Assembly: GCF_009496535.1 (NCBI RefSeq)
Contig: NZ_WIDL01000026.1
Location: 1-53,344, forward strand
DNA length: 53,344 bases
Direction: 5' to 3'
Source of the DNA: Stenotrophomonas sp. MYb238
GTDB taxonomy: Bacteria > Pseudomonadota > Gammaproteobacteria > Xanthomonadales > Xanthomonadaceae
Under the pieces are notes generated by a model, which searched no databases, was not told where the DNA came from, and saw only the letters and a program-made list of their open reading frames with translations. Position numbers and translations under genes: made by a program. Of this stretch, positions 46,200-53,344 are shown in pieces; positions within the stretch are counted from its first letter, which is position 1, and each line of letters opens with the position of its first letter.

Positions 46200-47015
46200 A
46201 TGCGCATCATCAGTTTCAACGCCAACGGCATCCGTTCGGCCACCACCAAGGGGTTTGCCGGATGGTTCGCCCGGCAGCAGGCCGACGTGCTGTGCATCCA
46301 GGAGACCAAGGCGCAGGAGTCGCAGCTGGCCGATCCCCTGTTCCGCCCCGACGGCCACCACTGCTTCTACCGCGACGCCGTCACCAAGAAGGGCTACAGC
46401 GGGGTGGCGATCTGGAGCCGGCGCGAGCCGGACGAGGTGCGCACCGAACTGGGCTGGGCGCCGTTCGACGACGAAGGCCGCTACATCGAGGCGCGTTTCG
46501 GCAACCTGAGCGTGGTCTCCTTCTATATCCCGTCCGGTTCCTCGGGCGACCTGCGCCAGGGGTTCAAGTTCGAGGTGATGGAGTGGCTGCGGCCGATCCT
46601 CGCCCAGTGGCTGGCCAGCGGCCGCGACTACGTGCTGTGCGGGGACTGGAACATCGTGCGCACCGCGCTGGACATCAAAAACTGGAAATCCAACCAGAAG
46701 AATTCCGGCTGCCTGCCGGCCGAGCGCGACTGGCTCAACGGCCTGTGCGCCGACCTGCCCGGCGACCATGACCCGGCCGGCGGCCGCGGCTGGGTGGATG
46801 CCTACCGCGCGCTGCACCCGCAAGGCCAGGACTACACCTGGTGGAGCAACCGCGGCGCCGCGCGCGCCAACAACGTCGGTTGGCGCATCGACTACCAGTT
46901 CGTCACGCCCGGCCTGCGCGAACGCCTGCGCGGCTGCTCGATCTACCGCGACGAGCGTTTCTCCGACCACGCGCCGTTCATCGTGGACTACGACACCGCG
47001 GACTACGGCCTGTGA
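46200..47015 (+). CDS. xth: Exodeoxyribonuclease III (Xth)
   Basis: 271 aa endonuclease/exonuclease/phosphatase fold, an AP endonuclease of base-excision repair. MRIISFNANGIRSATTKGF starts the fold. LCIQETKAQ has the metal-binding Glu35, SGVAIWSRREPDEV follows, LCGDWNIVRTALDIKNWKS has the catalytic Asp/Asn, and RIDYQFVTPGL and RFSDHAPFIVDY the C-terminal Asp-His pair. A longer in-frame start ten codons upstream is less likely. Its TGA overlaps the ampG GTG. Confidence 0.94.
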   Translation: MRIISFNANGIRSATTKGFAGWFARQQADVLCIQETKAQESQLADPLFRPDGHHCFYRDAVTKKGYSGVAIWSRREPDEVRTELGWAPFDDEGRYIEARFGNLSVVSFYIPSGSSGDLRQGFKFEVMEWLRPILAQWLASGRDYVLCGDWNIVRTALDIKNWKSNQKNSGCLPAERDWLNGLCADLPGDHDPAGGRGWVDAYRALHPQGQDYTWWSNRGAARANNVGWRIDYQFVTPGLRERLRGCSIYRDERFSDHAPFIVDYDTADYGL

Positions 47016-48388
47016 GCGAGACCGCAGTGAAGCGCCGCCAGGGCTGGCGGGAGGTGATGGGCAACCTGCGCCAGCGGAAAGTGCTGGCGATGCTGCTGCT
47101 GGGCTTCAGTTCCGGGCTGCCGATCTACCTGGTCGGCAACACGCTCGGGTTCTGGATGCGCAAGGAAGGCATCGAGCTGGACACCATCGGCTTCCTGTCG
47201 TGGGTCGGCCTGGCGTACTCGATGAAGTTCCTGTGGGCGCCGATCGTAGACAAGACCGACGTGCCGCTGCTGGGACGCCTGTTCGGGCGGCGTCGCGGCT
47301 GGATGCTGCTGTCGCAGCTGTTCGCGGCGGTGGCGCTGGTGGGCATGGCGCTGGTGCAGCCCAAGGGCGGCCACATCCTCGTGCTGGGCATGGCCATGGA
47401 GCACCTGCTGGTGTTCGGCGTGCTGGCGACCGTGGTCGCCTTCGCCTCGGCGACGCAGGACATCGTCATCGACGCCTGGCGCATCGAGGTGGCCGACAAC
47501 AGCGAGCAGCTCGGCCTGCTGACCGCTTCTTCGGCGCTGGGTTACCGCACCGCGCTGCTGGTCACCGATGCGCTGATCCTGATCATCGCCGCGCGCGTGG
47601 GCTGGCAGGTGTCCTACGAGATCATGGCGGCGCTGATGGGCCTGGGCGTGGCCGCGGTGGTGCTGGCGCGCGAGCCGGCGCGGGCGGTGGTCGCCGTGCA
47701 CGAGCAGGCCGCGCGCCTGTGGACGCCGCGCGGCCTGTTCGACGCGGTGGTCGGCCCGTTCGTGATGTTCTTCCGCGAATACCGCAGCGGCGCGCTGCTG
47801 ATCCTGGCGGCGATCAGCATCTACCGCATGGCCGACTTCGTGATGGGGCCGATGGCCAACCCGTTCTACGTGGATCTCGGCCTGGACGAGGACACGGTCG
47901 GCGCGGTGCGCGGCTCGGTCGGCCTGGTGGCGACCTTCTTCGGCATCGCCCTGGCCGGCGTGATCTCGGTGCGCTGGGGGGTGATGGCCGCGCTGCTGGT
48001 CGGCGCCATCCTCGGCCCGTGTTCGAACCTTGCGTTCGCGTGGCTGGCCTACGTCGGGCCGGGCAAGCTGGAGTTCGCCGTCGCCATGGCGGTGGACAAC
48101 CTGTCCAGCGGCTTCGCCGGCACCGCGTTGATCGCCTACATGTCCAGCCTGACCAGCATCGGCTACACCGCCACCCAGTACGCGCTGCTCAGCTCGTTCT
48201 ACGCCATGCCGGGCAAGGCGCTGAAGGGCTTTTCGGGCGTGACCGTGCAGCACCTGGCGCAGGGCCGCACCCTGCTGGAAGGCTATGCGCTGTTCTTCAT
48301 CGGCACCGCCCTGCTGGCGATTCCCGTGCTGCTGCTGTGCCTGGCGCTGGCGGCGATGCAGGCGCGCAGGGCGACCGTACCCGACTGA
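47012..48388 (+). CDS. ampG: AmpG-type muropeptide permease
   Basis: 458 aa major-facilitator protein with about 12 hydrophobic helices. LLLGFSSGLPIYLVGNTLGF at the N-terminus, SWVGLAYSMKFLWAPIVDKT and YMSSLTSIGYTATQYALLSS at the back are AmpG signatures. AmpG imports GlcNAc-anhydroMurNAc peptides for wall recycling, and its cargo also feeds beta-lactamase induction. The GTG start overlaps the xth stop by 4 nt, so the pair is translationally coupled. AnmK, which acts on the imported sugar, lies nearby at 48,964. Confidence 0.92.
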   Translation: MSETAVKRRQGWREVMGNLRQRKVLAMLLLGFSSGLPIYLVGNTLGFWMRKEGIELDTIGFLSWVGLAYSMKFLWAPIVDKTDVPLLGRLFGRRRGWMLLSQLFAAVALVGMALVQPKGGHILVLGMAMEHLLVFGVLATVVAFASATQDIVIDAWRIEVADNSEQLGLLTASSALGYRTALLVTDALILIIAARVGWQVSYEIMAALMGLGVAAVVLAREPARAVVAVHEQAARLWTPRGLFDAVVGPFVMFFREYRSGALLILAAISIYRMADFVMGPMANPFYVDLGLDEDTVGAVRGSVGLVATFFGIALAGVISVRWGVMAALLVGAILGPCSNLAFAWLAYVGPGKLEFAVAMAVDNLSSGFAGTALIAYMSSLTSIGYTATQYALLSSFYAMPGKALKGFSGVTVQHLAQGRTLLEGYALFFIGTALLAIPVLLLCLALAAMQARRATVPD

Positions 48389-48501
48389 ATGCGGCAAGGG
48401 CGGATGGATCGCCGGAATCTCCATCCGCCAGCCGTTGAATCCGGTCACCGCCTCGCCGATGATGCGGGCGGGGGGATCCGCTGCACTGCTGGCGGAATGA
48501 C

Positions 48502-48732
48502 ATGGCCGGCGTGATCTTGCGGGATGTCGACCCGCTGCTGCTCGAACGCATCCGCCGCCTCGCGGTGGCGCGCGGCTGGACCCGCGAACATACCTGCCTG
48601 GCGCTGCTCGAACAGGGCCTGTTCGCCGGCGAACACGAAATGAGCCACGGCTTCGAGCATCCGGAAGTGGATGTGCTGTCCGAAGCCATCCATGCTTTGC
48701 AGGCGCTGCCCGCCGGTGCGGAGTTCGGTTGA
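48502..48732 (+). CDS. Small conserved-looking hypothetical protein
   Basis: 76 aa, soluble, acidic at its end. The pattern VILRDVDPLLLERIRRLAVA followed by REHTCLALLEQGLF resembles the strand-helix-helix layout of ribbon-helix-helix DNA-binding proteins (CopG/Arc-like). I cannot name it. GGCGGA precedes its ATG. It lies 113 nt after ampG and could be read from the same transcript. No toxin partner is adjacent. Confidence 0.6.
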   Translation: MAGVILRDVDPLLLERIRRLAVARGWTREHTCLALLEQGLFAGEHEMSHGFEHPEVDVLSEAIHALQALPAGAEFG

Positions 48733-48861
48733 GCGCACTTCCGGCATAGGTTGCGGCTGCGCTCCCCGACGCTTCGACGTTCAAGTGAGCGTCTACGCGC
48801 CGATGCCTTGGTTTTCGAGCAGACGTCCATCGGTGAGGTAACCTCGACCTGCTGGGCTTCC

Positions 48862-48886
48862 GTAGATGCGGGACTTGCCCCGCATG
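48862..48886 (+). repeat. GTAG-type REP unit
   Basis: GTAGATGCGGGACTTGCCCC then GCATG, with the same head and stem as the unit at 27218-27252. It lies in the gap between the small gene and the anmK end. Confidence 0.65.
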
Positions 48887-48963
48887 GAGCCTTCCCGGCG
48901 AAACCTGTGCCGAGCATGCCCGACACTTGCCGCAGCGAATAGGTCGGGCGACACCCCAGCGTT

Positions 48964-50088
48964 TCAGGCCGGATGGATCGCGCCAAGGATCCGCGGTCCG
49001 CACGCGCCGCTGACGCTGGGCAGGTTGCCCGGGCGCCCGGCCAGGGTCTCGCGCGCCAGCCAGGCGAAGCCCATCGCTTCCATGTAATCGGGGTCGAGCC
49101 CGAACGCGGCGCTGGAGACCACCTCCACCCCAGGCAGGCGCACGCCTATGCGCTGCAGCAGGTGCGGATTGCGCGCGCCGCCGCCGCAGACCAGCAGCCG
49201 CTTCACCTCGGGCAGGTGCGCCAGCAGCGCATCGGCGACCGTGGCGGCGGTGAGTTCGGCGAGCGTGGCCTGCACATCGGCCGGTGCCGGCGGTTCGCCG
49301 TCGATCCGCGCGTCCACCCAGTCCAGGTGGAACTGCTCGCGCCCGGTGCTCTTGGGCGGCGGCAGCGCGAACCAGGCATCGTCCAGCAGCCGCGCCAGCA
49401 GCGTCGCGTCCACCCGCCCGCTGGCGGAGAAGGCGCCGCCGGCGTCGAACGCGGTGCCGAGATGGCGCTGGCACCAGCCGTCCAGCAGCGCGTTGGCCGG
49501 GCCGGTATCGAAGCCGCGCAGGCTGCCGTCGCGGGCGAGCAGGCTCAGGTTGGCGATGCCGCCCAGATTGAGCACCGCCCGGTCCTCGCTGGCGCTGCCG
49601 AGCATCGCCAGGTGGAACGCCGGCATCAGTGGCGCCCCGTGTCCACCAGCGGCCACGTCGCGGCGGCGGAAGTCGGCCACCGTGGTGACGCCGGTCAGTT
49701 CGGCGATGCGGTTGGCGTCGCCTATCTGCCAGGTGAAAGCGGGCTCAGAGGTGGGCCGGTGGCGGATGGTCTGCCCGTGCGAGCCGATCGCGCGTACCTG
49801 CGCGCGGTCGATGCCGGCCCGTTCCAGCAGGCCGTTGGCGGCGGCGGCGAAGGCGATGCCGACCTCGGCGTCCAGTTGCCCGAGCGCGTCCAGCGACGCT
49901 GGTTCGGCGCCCTGGCCCAGCGCGACCAGCGCGGCGCGGGTTTCCGCCTTCCAGCCGAAGGTGTGCCCGTGCACGAACCGGCAGCCGCCTTCGACCGGGA
50001 ACTGCACCAGCGCGGCATCAATGCCGTCGGCGCTGGTGCCGGACATCAGGCCGAGGAACAGGGGCAGCTGCGGATCGACGGGGGTCAT
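48964..50088 (-). CDS. anmK: Anhydro-N-acetylmuramic acid kinase AnmK
   Basis: 374 aa ASKHA-fold sugar kinase. It opens and phosphorylates 1,6-anhydroMurNAc to MurNAc-6-P in wall recycling. [15 protein letters not shown] is the N-terminal phosphate loop. [47 protein letters not shown] and [13 protein letters not shown] carry the catalytic Asp and substrate contacts. [15 protein letters not shown] is the ATP-binding adenosine motif. Its cargo is the product of AmpG import and muropeptide cleavage. It is 76 nt downstream of the M23 gene on the same strand. Confidence 0.95.
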   Translation of the reverse strand: MTPVDPQLPLFLGLMSGTSADGIDAALVQFPVEGGCRFVHGHTFGWKAETRAALVALGQGAEPASLDALGQLDAEVGIAFAAAANGLLERAGIDRAQVRAIGSHGQTIRHRPTSEPAFTWQIGDANRIAELTGVTTVADFRRRDVAAGGHGAPLMPAFHLAMLGSASEDRAVLNLGGIANLSLLARDGSLRGFDTGPANALLDGWCQRHLGTAFDAGGAFSASGRVDATLLARLLDDAWFALPPPKSTGREQFHLDWVDARIDGEPPAPADVQATLAELTAATVADALLAHLPEVKRLLVCGGGARNPHLLQRIGVRLPGVEVVSSAAFGLDPDYMEAMGFAWLARETLAGRPGNLPSVSGACGPRILGAIHPA

Positions 50089-50108
50089 GCGGAGGCCGGA
50101 AAGAAGAA

Positions 50109-50137
50109 GGGCAGGGAAGCTTCGAGGCTCCCTGCCC
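50109..50137 (-). terminator. Hairpin between the M23 peptidase gene and anmK
   Basis: GGGCAGGGAAGC pairs with GCTCCCTGCCC, with one bulged A and loop TTCGAG. On the minus strand it is followed by TTCTTCTT, a good U-tract, so it should terminate the M23 gene before anmK. Confidence 0.75.
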
Positions 50138-50163
50138 TGGTCGTCAATGCGGCCGGGCCGCGG

Positions 50164-51615
50164 TCAGCCGCGCTTGTTGCGGGCCGTCGGGGCCGCGGCG
50201 GTGGCCGTGGTGGTGGGTTTGCCCTTGCCGGCATCGGCGTAGATCAGTTCCTCCATGCCCTGGATGCGCGCCATCGCCGGCGAGGTCTGGGCGCGGAACG
50301 CGGCCAGCTCGGCGCCCTTGAGCGGCTCCGGCGGCGGCATGGTCACCGACAGCGGATTGCGGTGCTGGCCGTCGACGCGGAATTCGTAGTGCAGGTGCGG
50401 GCCGGTCGCCATGCCGGTGGAGCCGACGTAGCCGATCACCGTGCCCTGGTTCACGCGCTGCCCGGTCTTAATGTTGCCGAAGCGCGACATGTGCCCGTAC
50501 AGCGTGGTGTAGCCGCGGCCGTGGTCGAGGATCACCACGTTGCCGTAGCCGCGCTGGGTGCCGGCGAACTGCACGCGGGCGTCGCCGGCGGCCATGATCG
50601 GCGTGCCGGTGCCGGCCGCGTAGTCCACGCCCTTGTGCATGCGCATGGTGCCAAGGATGGGATGGCGCCGCGAACCGAAGGTGGAACTCAGCCGCGCGAA
50701 CGGGATCGGCATGCGGATGAAGCTCTTCTTCAGCGGCCGGCCGTTGAGGTCGAAGTACTCGGCCTTGCCGCCGCGCTCGAAGCGGAAGCCGGTGTAGGTC
50801 TTGCCGCCGGTGCTGAAGGTCGCCGCCAGGATCTTGCTGGTGTCGATGCGCTCGCCTTCGCGCCAGGTCTCGTCCATGACCACGCTGAAGCGGTCGCCCG
50901 GCTGCACGTCCTTGGAGAAATCGATGTCGTACTTGAAGATCTCGTCGGTCATCGTGTTGATGGCCGAAGGCGACAGCCCGGCCTTCATCGCTGAGGCGTA
51001 GAGCGAACTGCGGATCTCGCCGCTGGCCACCACGGTGCGGGTCGTGGTGACGCGCTCCAGCACCTTCTCGCGGATCTGCTCGCCCTGCAGCGACAGCTCC
51101 ACGCGGTGGCTGGGATCGCGGTCGAAGCGGATGGTGCGCAGCTGCCCGTTCACCGGCAGGTCGAAGGCGATCTCGGCGCCCGGGCGGAGCCGGGTCAGCG
51201 CCTCGCGGGTGCCGGGGTGGTCCAGCAGCCGGTGCATCACCGTCGCCGGCACGCCGGCCACTTCGAACAGGTCGCTCAGGGTCTGGCCGCGTTCCACCCG
51301 CAGGATCTGCCAGCTGTCGCCCGGGGTTTCGCTGCGCCGGGCAAGCGGGATCGGCGGCAGCGGCAGGGCCAGGGTCGAATGCGCCGACGGCAGCGGCGCG
51401 TCGATGGCATTGGAGAAGCCCGGCACGATGGTCGCGGCCAGTGCGCCGATGGTGGCGAACAGGCTGGCGTGGATCCAGTGGCGGCGGGTCCAGCGCTCGT
51501 TGAACGCGGCCGGCAGATGTTGCTTGAGCTTCCGATGCAGGGCGATGTCGTGCAGGACGTGAAGTCTTTCCTGGAAGCGCTGCTTGCGCGCCTGGCCGTG
51601 ATCGGATTGGGACAT
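50164..51615 (-). CDS. M23-family peptidoglycan endopeptidase
   Basis: 483 aa. A short cytoplasmic part, a membrane anchor (ASLFATIGALAATIVPGF, residues ~50-67), a LysM-like/OapA region (ILRVERGQTLSDLFEVAGVP) and the C-terminal M23 LytM domain. The zinc site is HKGVDYAAGTGTPI (His and Asp) with HLHYEFRVDG (HxH) and the GYGNVVILDHG and YTTLYGHMS strands. The layout matches MepM/YebA, which cuts D,D-crosslinks for wall growth. The start MSQSDHGQARKQ was chosen over a longer frame. Divergent from tyrS. Confidence 0.92.
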   Translation of the reverse strand: MSQSDHGQARKQRFQERLHVLHDIALHRKLKQHLPAAFNERWTRRHWIHASLFATIGALAATIVPGFSNAIDAPLPSAHSTLALPLPPIPLARRSETPGDSWQILRVERGQTLSDLFEVAGVPATVMHRLLDHPGTREALTRLRPGAEIAFDLPVNGQLRTIRFDRDPSHRVELSLQGEQIREKVLERVTTTRTVVASGEIRSSLYASAMKAGLSPSAINTMTDEIFKYDIDFSKDVQPGDRFSVVMDETWREGERIDTSKILAATFSTGGKTYTGFRFERGGKAEYFDLNGRPLKKSFIRMPIPFARLSSTFGSRRHPILGTMRMHKGVDYAAGTGTPIMAAGDARVQFAGTQRGYGNVVILDHGRGYTTLYGHMSRFGNIKTGQRVNQGTVIGYVGSTGMATGPHLHYEFRVDGQHRNPLSVTMPPPEPLKGAELAAFRAQTSPAMARIQGMEELIYADAGKGKPTTTATAAAPTARNKRG

Positions 51616-51777
51616 CGCTCGGTTCTCTGGCCGGCCCGGATCGCGGGCCCAAACGCGGGTAACATAGTCACCCTTCAATACCGCGTCAAACCATTGAGCC
51701 GCATGGCTTTTTGATGAATTGGGCGGTTAACCTGCAATTAACACCCCATGTCTGACGGCGAAGCCGGGAGTTCTAGC

Positions 51778-52989
51778 GTGTCCTCGATTGATGAAGCCCT
51801 TGCCCTGATCGGCCGCGGTGCCGATGAAATCCTCAAGGTGGATGACCTGCGCCAGCGTCTGGAGAGCGGTCGTCCGCTGCGGGTCAAGGCCGGCTTCGAC
51901 CCCACCGCCCCGGACCTGCACCTGGGCCACACCGTGCTGCTCAACAAGCTGCGCCAGTTCCAGGAACTCGGGCACCAGGTGATCTTCCTGATCGGCGACT
52001 TCACCGGCATGATCGGCGACCCCTCGGGCAAGAACGTCACCCGCAAGCCGCTCTCGCGCGAAGACGTGCTGGCCAACGCCCGCACCTACGAGGAGCAGGT
52101 GTTCAAGGTGCTCGACCGCGAGCGCACCGAGGTCCGCTTCAATTCCGAGTGGTTCGGGAAGATGGGCGCGGCCGACATGATCCGCCTGGCCGGCCAGCAC
52201 ACCGTGGCGCGCATGCTCGAACGCGACGATTTCGCCAAGCGCTACGCCGCCCAGCAGTCCATCGCCATCCACGAATTCCTCTATCCGCTGGTGCAGGGCT
52301 ACGACTCGGTGGCGCTGGAGGCGGACGTCGAGCTCGGCGGCACCGACCAGAAGTTCAACCTGCTGATGGGCCGCGGCCTGCAGGAGCACTACGGCCAGAA
52401 GCCGCAGATCGTGCTGACCATGCCGCTGCTGGAAGGCCTGGACGGTGTCAACAAGATGTCCAAGTCGCTGGGCAATTACATCGGCATCAGCGAACCGGCC
52501 ATCGACATCGTCACCAAGACCATGAAGATCGGCGACGACCTGATGTGGCGCTGGATCGACCTGCTGAGCTTCGACATTTCCATCGCCGAGGCGAAGCAGC
52601 TGCGTGCCGACGTCGAGGCCGGCGCGATCAATCCGCGCGAGATCAAGTTGCGCCTGGCGCGCGAACTGACCACCCGTTTCCACGATGCCGCCGCCGCCGA
52701 GCAGGCCATCGCTGGCTGGAATGCCGCGGTGACCGGGCAGGGTGACATCACCCAGCTGCCGCTGCAGGAAGTGGCGGTGCCGGCCGACGGCCTGCGCATC
52801 GGCGCCCTGCTGACCGCGGCCGGGCTCACGCCGAGCAACTCGGAGGCCTCGCGCAAGCTCAAGGAGCGCGCGGTGAAAGTGGACGGCAATGTCGTCGAGG
52901 ATGCGCAGACGGTCCTGCAGCCGGGCTTCGAGGGCCTGCTGCAGGTGGGTAAGCGCACCTTCGCGCGCGTGCTGCTGGTCGCGGCCTGA
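51778..52989 (+). CDS. tyrS: Tyrosyl-tRNA synthetase TyrS
   Basis: 403 aa class Ic synthetase. The HIGH motif is HLGH at 48-51 ([19 protein letters not shown]) and KMSKS is at 226-230. [17 protein letters not shown] and [20 protein letters not shown] bind tyrosine/AMP. The C-terminal S4-like domain is [19 protein letters not shown]. An ATG at 51748 would add 10 residues but has no ribosome site. The GTG at 51778 has GGGAG upstream and gives the family's ~403 residues, so it is preferred. The next element is an rRNA promoter region. Confidence 0.93.
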   Translation: MSSIDEALALIGRGADEILKVDDLRQRLESGRPLRVKAGFDPTAPDLHLGHTVLLNKLRQFQELGHQVIFLIGDFTGMIGDPSGKNVTRKPLSREDVLANARTYEEQVFKVLDRERTEVRFNSEWFGKMGAADMIRLAGQHTVARMLERDDFAKRYAAQQSIAIHEFLYPLVQGYDSVALEADVELGGTDQKFNLLMGRGLQEHYGQKPQIVLTMPLLEGLDGVNKMSKSLGNYIGISEPAIDIVTKTMKIGDDLMWRWIDLLSFDISIAEAKQLRADVEAGAINPREIKLRLARELTTRFHDAAAAEQAIAGWNAAVTGQGDITQLPLQEVAVPADGLRIGALLTAAGLTPSNSEASRKLKERAVKVDGNVVEDAQTVLQPGFEGLLQVGKRTFARVLLVAA

Positions 52990-53172
52990 AGTCATATCTA
53001 TAGGTCGCCGGCAGGTGTGGCGCGGACGGCTGACTGAATGGAGGACTTCCGCCCTCCGGATTTCCTTCGCCGGCCCTTCACAAAACTGCAAAGAGGTCGC
53101 ATACTCTCGCTCCTTCGCCGCCGACCCCGGTTGGCAGCGAAGGAAGCAGTTGAAGTCGCCCTCATCGAGGTG

Positions 53173-53200
53173 TTGACGGAAACGAAAAGGCTGCCATAAT
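53173..53200 (+). promoter_or_regulatory. rRNA operon promoter P1
   Basis: TTGACG, 16 bp, CATAAT: a near-consensus sigma-70 promoter preceded by CGAGGTG and followed by AGGCGGCTCGCT. It forms a tandem pair with P2. The short 16-bp spacer and GC-rich start region fit growth-rate-regulated rrn promoters. Confidence 0.8.
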
Positions 53201-53273
53201 AGGCGGCTCGCTTCGCCGGAAGGCCCTTCGGGGTTGAGGATGAAGCAGCGGAGTCGGACCTCGAAACGAGGTG

Positions 53274-53301
53274 TTGACGAAGCGGAAAAGCCGGCTATAA
53301 T
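53274..53301 (+). promoter_or_regulatory. rRNA operon promoter P2
   Basis: TTGACG, 16 bp, a perfect TATAAT, again with CGAGGTG before and GGGCGGCTCGCT after, 101 bp downstream of P1. The two are clearly duplicated. The window ends 43 bp later, so 16S rRNA must start beyond it. Confidence 0.85.
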
Positions 53302-53344
53302 GGGCGGCTCGCTGGACGGAAACGTCGCAGCCTACGAAGAAGGC

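Overview
The window is high-GC DNA that looks like a core chromosomal segment of a Xanthomonadaceae (Lysobacteraceae) bacterium, in or near Xanthomonas, Stenotrophomonas or Pseudoxanthomonas. This rests on the protein sequences, the coaBC-dut-algC gene order, a lexA2-imuA-imuB-dnaE2 mutagenesis cassette with a GTGTAC/GTACAC operator, tyrS directly before an rRNA promoter region, and many GTAG-headed REP palindromes of the kind described in Stenotrophomonas. The genus cannot be fixed from sequence reading alone.

Layout. 1-4,160 is an accessory patch: an AT-richer SIR2-STAND defence-type gene, a structured leader, and a frameshifted symE-like toxin gene. 4,200-8,130 holds a nucleotidyltransferase, mnmG, a probable sigma-54-driven small RNA and a lipoprotein. 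8,270-10,280 is a three-gene metabolic group. 10,290-16,330 is the biotin cluster (bioB, bioF, bioH, an odd SDR, bioC), read leftward from a BirA-type operator shared with divergent comF. 16,400-18,760 has hdeD-like, ubiA, tRNA-Arg(CCG) and a DUF3892 gene. 18,890-24,810 is the SOS mutasome operon. 25,000-30,100 has a decayed LuxR fragment, a lipase-like hydrolase, comM, ubiK, a PII gene and a small membrane protein. 30,340-33,430 is the divergent polyamine pair speE/speA. 33,700-39,700 holds a diguanylate cyclase, an SDR, a repeat cluster, a SPOR protein, argS and radC. 39,800-43,930 is coaBC-dut-algC. 44,480-48,730 has a DUF4124 gene with a tandemly duplicated tail, pyrE, xth, ampG and a small unknown gene. 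48,960-53,344 has anmK, an M23 peptidase, tyrS and two strong tandem promoters that must drive an rRNA operon starting just beyond the window.

How the genes fit together. BioC, BioH, BioF and BioB cover pimeloyl-ACP synthesis and the first and last ring-assembly steps. LexA2, ImuA, ImuB and DnaE2 form a self-regulated SOS mutagenesis operon. SpeA and SpeE lie at the two ends of the arginine-to-spermidine route. AmpG and AnmK both serve cell-wall recycling, and the M23 protein remodels the wall. CoaBC, Dut and AlgC are a conserved CoA/dUTP/sugar-phosphate group.

The most interesting items are the SIR2-STAND-TPR protein ending in a cold-shock-like barrel next to symE, the candidate sigma-54-dependent small RNA beside mnmG, the structured RNA leader upstream of symE, the BirA operator embedded in the annotated start of comF, and an SDR without YxxxK inside the biotin cluster.
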